Assembly (NCBI RefSeq): GCF_029852145.1 | Contig: NC_079976.1 | Span: 15,237,104 to 15,301,103 of the forward strand | Direction of reading: 5' to 3' | Length of the DNA: 64,000 bases | From: Microplitis mediator | Lineage: Eukaryota > Arthropoda > Insecta > Hymenoptera > Braconidae | Shown here: one piece after another, positions 1 to 11,397 of the stretch | Layout of the letters: each line of letters opens with the position of its first letter | Position numbering within the stretch: position 1 is the first letter of the stretch | Made by a program: the position numbers and the translations under genes | Notes under the pieces: generated by a model | What the model was told of the DNA's origin: nothing | The model's input: the letters and a program-made list of their open reading frames with translations, nothing else | The model's database searches: none

Positions 1-2
1 TT

Positions 3-589
3 TATTCCAATAGCGATTTAGAAAAATTACGAGAATCAATGATGTTTCCAGTAGAAAAAAGCGCAGTTTAAATACAATAGCTAGAGGCGCGACGGGTCAG
101 GAGATAGTAAATCAGGGGATTACAATAAATAGACTCATCGACGAGGAAGCAAGGAAACGGACTCTAGAAAAATGGTTGAATAAACTCCACAGCGTCGTCA
201 ACAAGTTAGGAACATACACCGCATCATTTTTAGGAATATTGATGATAGGAAAAGCAGTTAAATTCGCAGCAGATACAACAATTCACGCGCTTGCACTCCA
301 TAAAGCAGTTGGCTGGAGTATTTTATTACTTGCATCATTTTGGGACACACTAACTAACATCCTACTACACAGACACCACATACGTAACGCCAAAAATAGA
401 ACCACCGACGGAAAAATAGAATCCTCCGAATTACAGATACTAGTTGACAGCAATAGACAAAAAGAAACTCAGACGGAAACGACATCAGATGGTGAATTAC
501 CTAAAACGGATAAAGAAGTTCAGACAAACCTAGAAACTAACGAACATAATGAAACCGCATTAGCTACAAAAAGAACAATATTTCCATAG
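3..589 (+). pseudogene. Chuvirus-type glycoprotein, C-terminal fragment (copy 1)
   Basis: This is the C-terminal part of an envelope glycoprotein of the Jingchuvirales (chuvirus) class, the kind captured by arthropod genomes and BEL/Pao retroelements. It aligns along its length with the second copy at 11398-13272: both have a DLEKLR motif, then R-G-A-T-G, then a hydrophobic membrane segment (here about 212-290), then an H-[KR]-A-x-G-W-S motif and a hydrophilic tail. Frame 3 is open from base 3 to a TAA at 69-71, and the homologous frame resumes in frame 2 from 71, so there is a one-base frameshift near 66-71. The 5' part lies outside the window. The last ~85 residues are hydrophilic and Glu/Thr-rich, longer than in copy 2. 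The membrane protein would have mediated entry and fusion; this copy is broken. Family assignment is by recognition of motifs and agreement with copy 2. Confidence 0.72.
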
Positions 590-1273
590 AGTAATGACGT
601 ATGGAAACACCATTCCCCTTATACACGTGCGTACGTAAGGAAAATATATAAATAGAAAAAAAAAAGCGGAGGGGAAGAAGAATTTTTTTTTCCCAAAAAC
701 ATATTTTTTTTTGTGTCTAATTATCCTTTTTTTTTCTCTCTCTTTCTTCCCTCCTACATAAACAAAAAAAAATTAGATAATGTTGAAAAAAAAAATATAA
801 TAAATAAACAATAAACATTAAATTTGCTTATATATAAAAAAAATATATGATAATTAAAAATAAAATAAAATAATAACCACGATGACGAATAAATAATTAA
901 AATTAATTACAATATAGGAATATAAACATAAAGGAAAAAGGGGGAGAGGAAAGAAATGTATTAGTTCTTTCCACACAATTTCTTTCCCCCAATAAACTAA
1001 TAATTACAATTAGAAATTTAAATAACAATTAAAATAATAATAAATAAACTGATAAATTAAAATAATAGAATATATATAGAAAAAAGAGAAAGAAAAAAAA
1101 AAGAAAAAAAATGGAATAAAAATATAACAATAATAATAAAATAAATAAAAATCAAAATAAAACAATTTTTTTTAGATCCGACGGTTCTGTCGAACCGCCA
1201 TTTATTTAAAAGAACAAACAATTTTTTTTTTTCTCTCAAATTACACAAATTACAAAAAAAAACATTATTTTTT
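590..1273. other. AT-rich spacer with polypurine tract
   Basis: No gene. A/T-homopolymer-rich sequence. A purine run at about 653-684 (A-rich followed by GCGGAGGGGAAGAAG) follows the glycoprotein stop by about 70 bases. This resembles the polypurine tract expected before a 3' LTR, but I cannot identify an LTR start after it. Confidence 0.4.
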
Positions 1274-1558
1274 TTGTTGTTTTATTACAATTTAAGTAAT
1301 CGTTGTTTGCTCGCCTCTCGCCCCACACTTAAATTACTACTCGAGGGAGTAGAAATGTTCCAATCCCGGGAGATTGGTCCACGCAGGATGAGCACACTCC
1401 GCAGCAGGGTGGTCCTCCCTCCAGCGGCCCTCATGCATCCAACGGATACCGAGGAAGTCGAAATCGTCACCTTCCGTGACGTCAGCTGGTCGCAAAAGCC
1501 GCTGATGAAACCAATCGTTACGATCGGCTCACCGTTGCATTCGACGACGATAAATTAA
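1274..1558 (+). other. GC-richer open segment, unidentified
   Basis: A 94-codon open stretch whose second half (about 1340-1558) is clearly richer in G and C than its surroundings and contains CG dinucleotides. I recognise no domain. It lies about 700 bases downstream of glycoprotein copy 1 on the same strand, so it could be a piece of the same retroelement (3' region or LTR) or a host fragment. A short hairpin (CTACTCGAGGGAGTAG) sits near 1337. The reverse strand is also open over part of it, so the open frame alone is weak evidence. Confidence 0.2.
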
Positions 1559-1713
1559 ATCGATCGAAACCATGCCTTTAATATCTGGACGGTACTCGGG
1601 CTAATAACACAAGAAAAAATAAACATTAATATATAACTATTACAGATAAATATCTATGCATATAGAAAAATAATAAAAAAAAATAAAAAGAAAAAAAAAA
1701 ACAATATACACTG

Positions 1714-2500
1714 GTCACAGAAATTAAGGGATAGAAAAAAAATCCAAAATTTTTAGGTGATTTTCAACATGCTGTAACTCGATGAAAAATGGTCGTATAA
1801 AAAAAATAAAAAAAGCAAATTGTAGCCTCAAGTTTCTAGTTTTTAGATCTGGACCTCAAAATTTTTTATCATGTACGGTTCCGGAGTAATCATGAGAAAA
1901 CCAACGAAAAAAAAATTTTCAAAATTTTTGCTGGTCTTTCAATACCTCTATGGGCGACAATAAATTTTTTTGAATAATCCGACTGTCTGACTTTTCTCGG
2001 AAATTTTATGCCCTTTAATTTGGTGGCCTTCAAAGTCTCTACGACGATTTTGCGCCGAGTTATTATTGATCAAAGCAAAAAAGTCCATTTTGACTTTGAT
2101 AATCAATAACTCCGGATGTATTGGTCGTACAGAGAATGGAAGCAGGGTTTTGAAAACTGGAAAACATTCTCTATAAGGCAAAATTAGTGGCATTTGATAG
2201 GAAAATTTTTTTTAAAGCGATATTAATTTGTAAAAAACAGGTCAAAATTCACAAATTTAAGGATATTCGGAAATCTTGCTATAACTTTGGATATAACGGA
2301 TGAACAAAGGATATCTTCGACTTTTTTTCAACCTCAAAGTGTCCTGAAAAAAACCTGAAAATTTCAAATCGCTGTGATTTTTCTTTCTTAGTGCCCCGAA
2401 GCTTTAAATTTATCGATTTTGTCAAAAATCACCATAATTGGTAGTTTCTCGGTTTTTGTTCATTTTTTCGATTTGAAAATGTTTTTTTTTACCGATAATC
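1714..2500 (+). repeat. Degenerate arm of fold-back family B
   Basis: Starts CACAGAAATTAAGGGA and then runs parallel to the left arm of the fold-back element at 19376: a 'gctgtaactcgatgaaaaatg' region, then GCAAATTG, then a later 'gattattgat' block. The matching right arm is not found in the next kilobase, so it looks truncated or strongly diverged. No coding content. Confidence 0.45.
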
Positions 2501-2524
2501 TTCATTTCTTCGATCGAAAAGATC

Positions 2525-2850
2525 GATTATCGAAAAAAATTTTTTTTTTTTCAAAATTTTTTTTTTCAAAAATTTTTTTTTTTCAAAATTTTTTTTTTTG
2601 TTGTATCTGCAATGATTTATCATTGTCAAAAAAAATTCCTAAACTTTTTTTTACCACTGTAACTGCATCTGCTTTAAATGTCAACTTAACAAACATACGC
2701 TTTGGGTAACTCTAATGCCGGCGGTAAAAAAAATTTTAGGAATTTTTTTTGACAATGATAAATCATTGCAGATACAACAAAAAAAAAATTTTGAAAAAAA
2801 AAAATTTTTGAAAAAAAAAATTTTGAAATTTTTTTTCAAAATTTTTTTTT
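2525..2850. repeat. Inverted repeat (hairpin), arms ~130 bp
   Basis: The left arm (about 2525-2662) and the right arm (about 2723-2845) are reverse complements. The unique core reads TTGTATCTGCAATGATTTA on the left and its complement on the right, flanked by T-runs and A-runs. The loop is about 60 bases. The ORF over the left arm is low-complexity Phe/Lys and not believable. Confidence 0.75.
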
Positions 2851-3694
2851 TAAAATTGTATAAATAAAATGTATAAAAAAAATGTATAAATAAAATGAAT
2901 AATTAAATAGACAAAATTAAGAATACTCACGTCATTCGCTATACAAATACAATTGTACAGGTCAAAAATCCGCTGAAAGAACTGATACAGCCCCTCCATC
3001 GACCTGCGACTCAACCTCCAGGGTCGCCCATAGCCGGAAATCGACGTAATCCAAACCAAAACGCCGAAAAAAAAAAACAACAACCTGATATCAGAATTCT
3101 GAAAGTTAATGTGAAATAATAAGATTTTCAATAAAAATGGTACTAATAACGGAATTCAAAAAAAAAAATAAATAAATAAATAAGTAAATAAATAAATGAA
3201 TAAATAAATAAATAATAATAGAAACATTATTAAGAAAAAAAACACTTACAGACAACGGATCCACACAGTAGTTCACTTGAAGTTGGGGCATCATATTGAA
3301 TCAGCAGTTAAATCATGAAAATAATGCCGAACAGTACACTACTTTTTCTTTCGAATATACCGAATATGCACAAACACGAACCTTTATAATAGGACTCCCG
3401 GAAATTTTCACTAGACCCCACTCAGACACTAAAACACACCCTAGACAAAAATTAGTCGAATGAAAGTTGCGGAAAAGATCCCCAACATCGGAGAAATTGC
3501 CCTTCCAGAATTTACAACACGCCCACGCACACAAATTAACACAATCATAGACATAATTTTTTTTATTGTTTAAACTAGACATAATTTTTTTTTATTATAT
3601 AAATATTAAATGAATTTTAGAATCGATAATTTCTTTTCCCCCCTCTACCCTAATACTACGTGTATAATTTTTGTATAAACAAACGAATTTTTTT
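2851..3694. other. AT-rich intergenic stretch
   Basis: I see no supported gene. Short open frames on the minus strand are rich in Phe/Ile/Leu and arise from A/T runs. A small (AAAT)n-like microsatellite lies at about 3165-3220. Confidence 0.5.
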
Positions 3695-4755
<1,061 letters not shown>

Positions 4756-5203
4756 TTTATATATGTACAGAAAAATTAGAAAAAAAAACTGCTAAAAAAA
4801 ATTGGAATTGAGTAATAACGCTCAGAAATTTCGAAAAATAATCCTTTTTGAATTATAAAAATTTCATAAAAAAAATAAAAAAAAGGAGAGAGACAGAAAA
4901 ATCATTTCATTTAATAATATATAGACTCGAATGGAGTTTTAATATAGAGAGTAAGGCAAAAAGCGTAGTATAAATCTTTTTTTAGATATATTATTCAATA
5001 AGTAATTTTAAACGCGAACATGTATACGATTATAAGTAAAATGAATAAATCATACAGAAAAATAATAAAAAAAAAATATACAAAAAAAAATACAGATAAA
5101 GTAACAAAAAGTAATATGAAAATACATAAATTAGCACATAAATGCAGATGAGAGTACTAGATAATATTTGAAAAAAAAACTAAATGTATACATATATAGA
5201 CGT

Positions 5204-5280
<77 letters not shown>

Positions 5281-5920
5281 CTTTGTAATGATATAATAAT
5301 ACTTACTAATATTAACAATTAAATTCAGGAAAAAGTAAAAAAATAAGAAAAACAATGACATAACTATAACAATAATTATAACAAGAAGATGAAAAAAAAG
5401 CAGTTCATTTAATAATCTTAACTTATAATAATTTTTTTTTTCGTATAAACCTATAGAAAAATTACCATTTCTTATTTCAATTTTCATTTAAAAAAAATAT
5501 ATAACTTTATACGTAAAATTTTTTTTTTTAAATTTGTTTTTTTTCACTCGTAAAAATATTTGTTTTTTTTCTCATATATAATTATTCAAAAAAAATACAA
5601 AAGAGAAGAATAGAAAATAAGAAAAATAAAATAAAGAAAAATAAACATTTTTAAACAAAAAAATAACAATAATAATAATTAGAAAAAAAAGGAAAAAAAA
5701 TCCAACAAAAAAAAATAATAGAATTTTTTTTTAAGAAAAATTATTTTTAAAAAAATGGTACATAATTTTAGATGCATATTGAATAAAAAAAAAAAAATCA
5801 TAATAATAATAATTTTTTTTCTAAAAATAAGTATTTTGTAGATAATTTGTCTAACCGCAAACATGGCATACGTGACGAACAATTTATTCTAATCCTTAAA
5901 CAAATAGGATTAAGAAAAAA
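4756..5920. other. AT-rich spacer with (AT)n tract
   Basis: No gene. A/T homopolymers throughout, with an (AT)n microsatellite at about 5207-5278. Confidence 0.6.
5207..5278. repeat. (AT)n microsatellite
   Basis: About 36 tandem AT dinucleotides. It creates a meaningless Ile/Tyr open frame on the minus strand. Confidence 0.97.
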
Positions 5921-6737
5921 AAATCGGTCTGTCAGTTGACCCTGCGGGCCAGCCCCAAAACTTCCCGCTGTTTTCGAGCTCGCTGAGCTCGAAAACATTA
6001 TTGTGAATATATTTTCGAGCTCTTCGAGCTCGCAAATACTTTTGTATGTCATTGTTTTGTAAAAAACCATTTTTTAGCATTTCTTTCTTCCACGATATCT
6101 CGCGAACGAATTAACCGATTTTGATGGTTGAGGTGGCAATCGACGCGTTTTATCAAGTTCTAAAGCTGGTCGAATTTTGAAATTGATTTATTCAGCCGTT
6201 TTTGAGAAATTTCAAAAAAACCAAGGAAAAAATTTTTTTTGAATTCTTTCGTCAACGGTTTCTCTTGAACGAATGAACCGATTTTGATGGTTGAGGTGGC
6301 ATTCGACGCGGCTTATAGAGTTTTAGAGCTGATTAGATTTTGGAATCAATCCATCGAGCAAATTGGAAGTTATCCAAATAAAACATTTTTGAAAAAATTT
6401 TATTTTTGAAATATCTCTGAACGCACCCTACCGATTAAGTTCAAAGTTCTACGGCCTCAAGACATTAACAAGCCGCGTCGAATGACACCTCAACGATCAA
6501 AATCGGTTCATCCGTTCAAGAGTTATGAATATTTACATACATACATACGTACGTACGTACGTACGTACGTACGTACACACATACATACACTCGGACATCA
6601 TCGTGAAATTAGTCAGGATAGCTTCCTAGGACCTCGAAACGTCGACATCTGATGGAAATTCGATTTTCGTAAATCGGACCGAAACCAATAACTTCCCGAA
6701 TTTTTGAAAATTTACAATTTTCTTAGCGGGAAGTTAA
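5921..6737 (-). repeat. Dispersed repeat family A, copy 2 (inverted)
   Basis: Reverse orientation relative to 3695-4755. It starts with the complement of the GGGGCTGGCCCGCAGGG block, then the two GAGCTC hairpins (about 5971-6030), the ~110-bp subrepeats (about 6090-6500), a CATA/CGTA microsatellite (6534-6590), and ends AGCGGGAAGTTAAAAAT. With copy 1 it makes a ~3-kb inverted pair around an AT-rich centre. Confidence 0.75.
6534..6590. repeat. (CATA)n/(CGTA)n microsatellite
   Basis: Tandem tetranucleotides (CATA then CGTA, then CACA/CATA) at the site that holds (TGTA)n/(TG)n in family A copy 1. The microsatellite is therefore part of the repeat's structure. Confidence 0.9.
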
Positions 6738-7008
6738 AAATATAAAAATAACATAGTCATCAAAAACCCATAAAAATGTTTATCACGGTTTACAAACAGA
6801 CGGATTAGAAAGTAAATGGATTTTTTTTAATGACGCCACTAAGAGGCAGATGTCGATTCATAGGTCCCAGGTCGGTACATAGATTCCTTGGACTCAGAGA
6901 TGGGTAAAATAGAATTATAGATATGAAATAATAAAGAAAATAAATCTACATTTTCAACAAAAGCTAAGCCCCAAAACAAGCGGGACGCTTGTCTACCGGG
7001 TTGGGAGG
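6738..7008. other. Spacer, nothing recognised
   Basis: No gene supported. A short minus-strand frame at 6839-7030 shows no domain. The stretch ends with a GC-richer piece (about 6966-7008) abutting the LTR-like unit. Confidence 0.4.
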
Positions 7009-7881
7009 TGTTACGTCCCAGCCTGCTCACCAGATGTCTCTGATTATTTTTGTATACTAATTACTAAGAGATCGATCTGAGACCTAACTAATTAATTAAG
7101 ATGTATATTGATAATTTAGCAAGTCGCATAATTAATAAGTTACTCAATAATATAGAATAATAATATAGTATAATAATATAAAATAATAGAATATAAAATA
7201 CTATAATATTTTTCAGAATATTTAAAACATATTGATAAAGTTATTTTTTTCTTAATATTTGTTATGTACAAATAAACGCTGACGCCTCGAGTAAATTCTC
7301 GAGACGTGCAGCTGCTAAAAATACCCAGTTTGGTTCTAAGATAACTTTTGTTCATAGATAAGTGACTCATTTGTTAGTAACAAAAACGGAGAAAGCGTGA
7401 GAACGGAGCATGGATCATTCGAGAATATTGATCATCTCGATCCACCCCTCTATATCGAACGATGCGCGGGCCTGATGCCCAAGCGCCTCGTATTGATAAG
7501 AAACTTACTCCAGTTTTTCTCGATCAAGAGAAGGCAGTCTGAAATATAGAATCATCGAGAGCAGTCAGGCTCAATATTAAAAAATCAACTTCATTTTCGC
7601 CCTATTGAAATTATTGTTAAGAGTACATTAACAATTTTATAAACTGATCCAACTGTATATTTTCAAATCACTCAAAACTGTTCTTCTATTATTGAATAAA
7701 TCGGATTATTATATATTAGGAAATATATATATTCAAACGACCAGTTTATTACAACCACCGAATGGTGGCTGTTCAACCCATACTAAATAATTATTTATAA
7801 TTATATGTAAGTTCTCGTTACGTCCAATTTAAATCGACCGCTCAACTACGCCAGCGCCAAAACATCAACCAGGACGTAACA
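7009..7881 (+). mobile_element. Candidate solo LTR
   Basis: Starts TGTTACGTCC and ends GGACGTAACA, the 10-bp inverted terminal repeat with TG...CA ends typical of Ty3/gypsy LTRs. It contains an AATAAA at about 7693 and no coding sequence, and no internal retroelement region adjoins it, so a solo LTR is the simplest reading. The flanks (GGAGG on the left, CTTGT on the right) show no target-site duplication, which lowers confidence. The right flank was altered by a tandem duplication that includes the LTR end. Confidence 0.5.
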
Positions 7882-7994
7882 CTTGTTAGAGCTTGAAAAA
7901 CTCATAAAACAATTTAAATCGACCGCTCAACTACGCCAGCGCCAAAACATCAACCAGGACGTAACACTTGTTAGAGCTTGAAAAGCTCATAAAA
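7826..7994 (+). repeat. 85-bp tandem duplication spanning the LTR end
   Basis: The block starting AATTTAAATCGACCGCTCAA at 7826 recurs at 7911 with one visible difference near its end (GAAAAACTC against GAAAAGCTC). The unit holds the last ~56 bases of the candidate LTR plus ~29 bases of flank. The near identity implies a recent duplication. Confidence 0.9.
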
Positions 7995-8009
7995 AAATGA
8001 TTCCATGTA

Positions 8010-8125
8010 ATAGAATTTTCGAGCTCGAAGAGCTCGAAAATATATTCACTGTGATGTTTTCAAGCTCCTTGAGCTCGAAAACAGCGGGAAGTTTTGGGGC
8101 TGGCCCGCAGGGTCAACCGACGCCC
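8010..8125 (+). repeat. Repeat family A, terminal fragment
   Basis: Carries the two GAGCTC hairpins and the terminal block AGCGGGAAGTTTTGGGGCTG followed by GCCCGCAGGG. The rest of the element is missing, probably lost when the LTR-like unit upstream was inserted or by deletion. Confidence 0.7.
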
Positions 8126-8883
8126 AGATTTTTTTCATTAGGTTTGGTTGGTTGTTGATGTCTCTCTTATTTTTCTCGTTCGTGAACCCATATTTTTCTT
8201 CCTTTTAATTGGAGTCAATGCGTGCCAGAAATAGGTGTTATTCGCATCTATAACGTGAGCATATTAACAAATTAAGGTAGTGATTATATAGTTGAGTTAA
8301 GCAAAATATTAGAGTAAATTTGGGAAGGGCTGGGATTCTCAAAGAATTTTTTATTTTCGTAGACAGTAGAATTATTTTAACTACAATTTTAGTTGCTGTT
8401 GCGGATTAAACGCCTATAAACGCGGATAATCGTCAATAACGAATTCAATAAATCGAGTCAGAGAAAATTATGTTTTTGAGATTGGCAAGTAAACCAAATC
8501 TTCTTTCCTTGTTAAACTCACTATTTTTTCTCGCAGCATGCGAACAGGTGCGATTGGAACGGTTATAGTAAATAAAATGTTAATTAAGCAGAACGAGAAA
8601 AGTATAAACTATAAATCTTTTCGAAAAAAAATGGGGAACAAGAAAAAAAATATTATTATGAAACAATTAAATTTTATTAATAATAGTAGGTAACGAGCTA
8701 CGTATAATTTTTATCGTTATAAATAGACTCATTACAATAATCACTTTAAAAGCACATCAACATTATATTTTTCATTCATAATTTAATGTCTACTCTCACT
8801 AATATTCTAATAATGGGAAAAGTAAACTGAAGTTACAGAAAAAGGGGGTGCGAAAAATTATTTAACGAGAAAGAAAGGAAAAA
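8126..8883. other. AT-rich spacer
   Basis: No coding sequence supported. On the minus strand an AATAAA lies at about 8667-8674, roughly 210 bases past the stop of the exon at 8884-9007, so part of this stretch could be its 3' untranslated region. Confidence 0.35.
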
Positions 8884-9007
8884 CTAGGCTGTTCTATCCA
8901 GTAGGTCCTGGATGTTGGTTAGAAGCTTTCGAACTGGGCTCAGGTCACCTAAGTAGTGGTAGGGGTGGTGGCATTCCTCCAGGGCAATCTCGGTCCAAAT
9001 CCACAGC
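8884..9007 (-). CDS. Candidate terminal coding exon, unknown protein
   Basis: On the minus strand a good 3' splice site (pyrimidine/A run then TTTTACAG) abuts a 124-base exon that is much richer in G and C than its surroundings. One base completes the preceding codon, then 40 sense codons run to a TAG at 8886-8884. The peptide has a coding-like composition (LWIWTEIALEE near its start, SPVRKLLTNIQDLLDR near its end), is mainly helical in character and ends in a normal way. A polyadenylation-type AATAAA follows about 210 bases later. Upstream exons are not certain: a minus-strand donor (CCG|GTAAGT) occurs at 10879/10880, but its phase does not fit this acceptor directly, so at least one exon in between would be needed. 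I do not recognise the protein. It could also be a fossil piece of a mobile element. Confidence 0.4.
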
Positions 9008-10079
9008 CTGTAAAATTTTGTTTAGGAAATTATTAGAGTCAAGGAACAATATAAATTTTTTTTTATCGTGATAAAAAAAAAATATAATAATATTTTGGTG
9101 AATGAGGAATGACAAGTCGAAATTTTTTGCAGAAAACTAGAGATATATTTTTTTTTCCTTTCTCTCTTTCTCTTTCTCCAGCACGTTGAGGAAAAGGTAT
9201 GACTTTTTCTGGTTCGAAATATAATTAAAGGAATTGGAAATCATTGAAATTGTGGGGAAAGGGTTGACAGGAAGTATTGAAAAAAACAACGAAAAAAAGA
9301 GAGAGAATTTTCGTTTGTGTGGGGAAGACCGAATAGTTAAAGACATTTTAATCTCGCATTTATTGGAGACTTTTAAGTTATTATAGAATTTAAAACAGAG
9401 GAAAGATAATTAATACCTTATAAGATGCACAGATTTAAAAATATCGTACTTGTAGGAACACAAGTTGTAAAGCAAAATCGCTGAAAAGAGTTTAACAGTT
9501 AAACACGACACTAGCACTGAACACAAATTTTTTTTTAAAGGAAAAAAACAATAGGAACAATCTTATCGCACCAATTGATATCACTGTAGCACTGAACAAA
9601 AAAAAAAAACGTTGAATTTTTTTTTATTATTTCACTCGGCAGGAAAGATTAATTTTCTTTATGTACATGCGTTGCAAATTATGATCGCGATTGATGCAGC
9701 AGTCAAGACTTGTTGCGAACAGCGTTACGAGTTGAATCTGAATGAAGTCAAAGGAATTTGGAAATAGGATATGAGTACAATAGATTAGGGGATCTCTCAT
9801 CGAGAGACGTTATTAAAATGCATACTCTCCAACGGAAAAATATTGAGTAATTGGTAGTTGCTATTATAATGTTTTGTGGGCTAATAAAGACAAAAACTAT
9901 GATTTCGATTTTTTGCCCCAGTAAAAGAAAAAAACGCATGAATAATAATTTCATTAAGTGGCGCATATGTCAAAATTTTTTCTTTCTCCCCTTTATAATA
10001 AAATAATAAATACATGTGGGATGTTGCATGGTGACAATCTATAGCAATCTTGACATTTAAAATTTATTTAATGTCATTA
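9008..10079. other. Possible intron / AT-rich sequence
   Basis: No feature supported. A GC-richer patch at about 9660-9760 might be an exon or 5' untranslated region on the minus strand, but I see no convincing splice sites around it. Confidence 0.3.
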
Positions 10080-10700
10080 TTATATTGTAGGAATTCGGGG
10101 TAAAAAGTTAGGAAAAATAATAAGCACCTGCTTTTGAATTCTAAACAGTGTAGCGTTTTTATCTAAATAATTTATTTCTGAATAAACTATAAATATTACG
10201 GTTAAGCTTTGGAACACTTTTTAGTAAATAATTAATTACCTTATAATAATCTTATAGTTATTATATTCTAAGACGTCGAATTGAAAAGTTGAGAAAAATA
10301 ATGAGCGGCTGCTTCCAGATCTTAAGCAGTGGAAAATTTTAAACTCAACCAATTTTTTTTTAGGTAAACCATGAACGATATGATTGAATTTCAGAATGCT
10401 TGTTAACTCGAAATTAATTCTCCTATAATCATTTTATAATCATTATATTCTAGAGCTTGGAGTTAAAAAGTTAGGGAATGATAAGAATCACCTGCTTTTG
10501 GGTTTCGGGTGACGTAGAACTTTGATTGGGAAATTTTTTTTTAACAAACTATAAATCTTAAGAGTAAACCTTTTGATACTTTTGAGTCAATAATTACTTG
10601 CCGTTTAATTATTTTAATAGTTATCTCATCCTAAAAACCTTAAAGAAAGTTAAGGAAAAACAACGAGTGTCCATTTCGGATTCAAAAAGAATTTTTTTTT
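10080..10700 (+). repeat. Degenerate ~180-bp tandem repeat, 4 units
   Basis: Recurring landmarks are GTTAGGAAAAATAATAAGC at 10107 and its variants at about 10288, 10470 and 10648, each followed by a 'ctgctt' or equivalent and later 'ataaactataaat'. Spacing is about 180 bases. Units are clearly diverged, so the array is old. Confidence 0.65.
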
Positions 10701-11397
10701 TTCTCTGAAACTTGTTTTCTTTTAACCTTATAGATTTTTATTTTACAAAGGAAGTAGAAAAAATATATAAGGATCTTAACTAATCGATTGTATGTTCTAT
10801 TGGGAAAACCAATTTTGCGAAAGCAATAGTTTCATTGAACTAGGTCAGGAATATCGTAAGGGGTACAACAGATACTTACCGGCAAAATACACTGTAAGTA
10901 GGAATAAAATAACGTCGTGCGTGGATGAAAAAATTTTGGTAGTTGTAACAATTAATTCAAGGCATTGAATCAGAGGGATTGATTTCATTAAGTACAGAGA
11001 AACCAGGTTCGCGCGGACTTCAAATTTTGTTTTCTCCCTCTCTTTGTTTTTCCCCTTCCTCTGTGCCCTTCCCAAGTTATTTAAAGAGCATTTGAATGAA
11101 GAAAACGTGGTAATAAATTTTGAGATAGATAATGTAATACAATAGAATTTGGGATAAATAATATAATATAATATAATCGGGTAATAAATAAAATTTTAGA
11201 TAATAGGATGAATCAATGGAATTATGCACAGTCGCGATTAATGATAATAATTAGCTTCGCTAGATAACAGAGGGTGAAAATTATAAGTTATTAATAAATT
11301 AATTGTGACAAGTATATATGTGAATCGCAAAGTATTGTAAAATTTTGCTAAGTTACAAAAAGATTTGTTCGAATACAGGACGGAGCGCAAGAATAAA
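10701..11397. other. Spacer upstream of glycoprotein copy 2
   Basis: No gene supported. It contains the minus-strand donor-like GTAAGT at 10879 and an open minus-strand frame ending near it (11075 to 10880) of unknown meaning. The rest is AT-rich. Confidence 0.3.

Noticed and set aside
5131..5487. 118-codon minus-strand frame
   Set aside because: Ile/Tyr repeat from (AT)n plus A/T runs; no coding signal.
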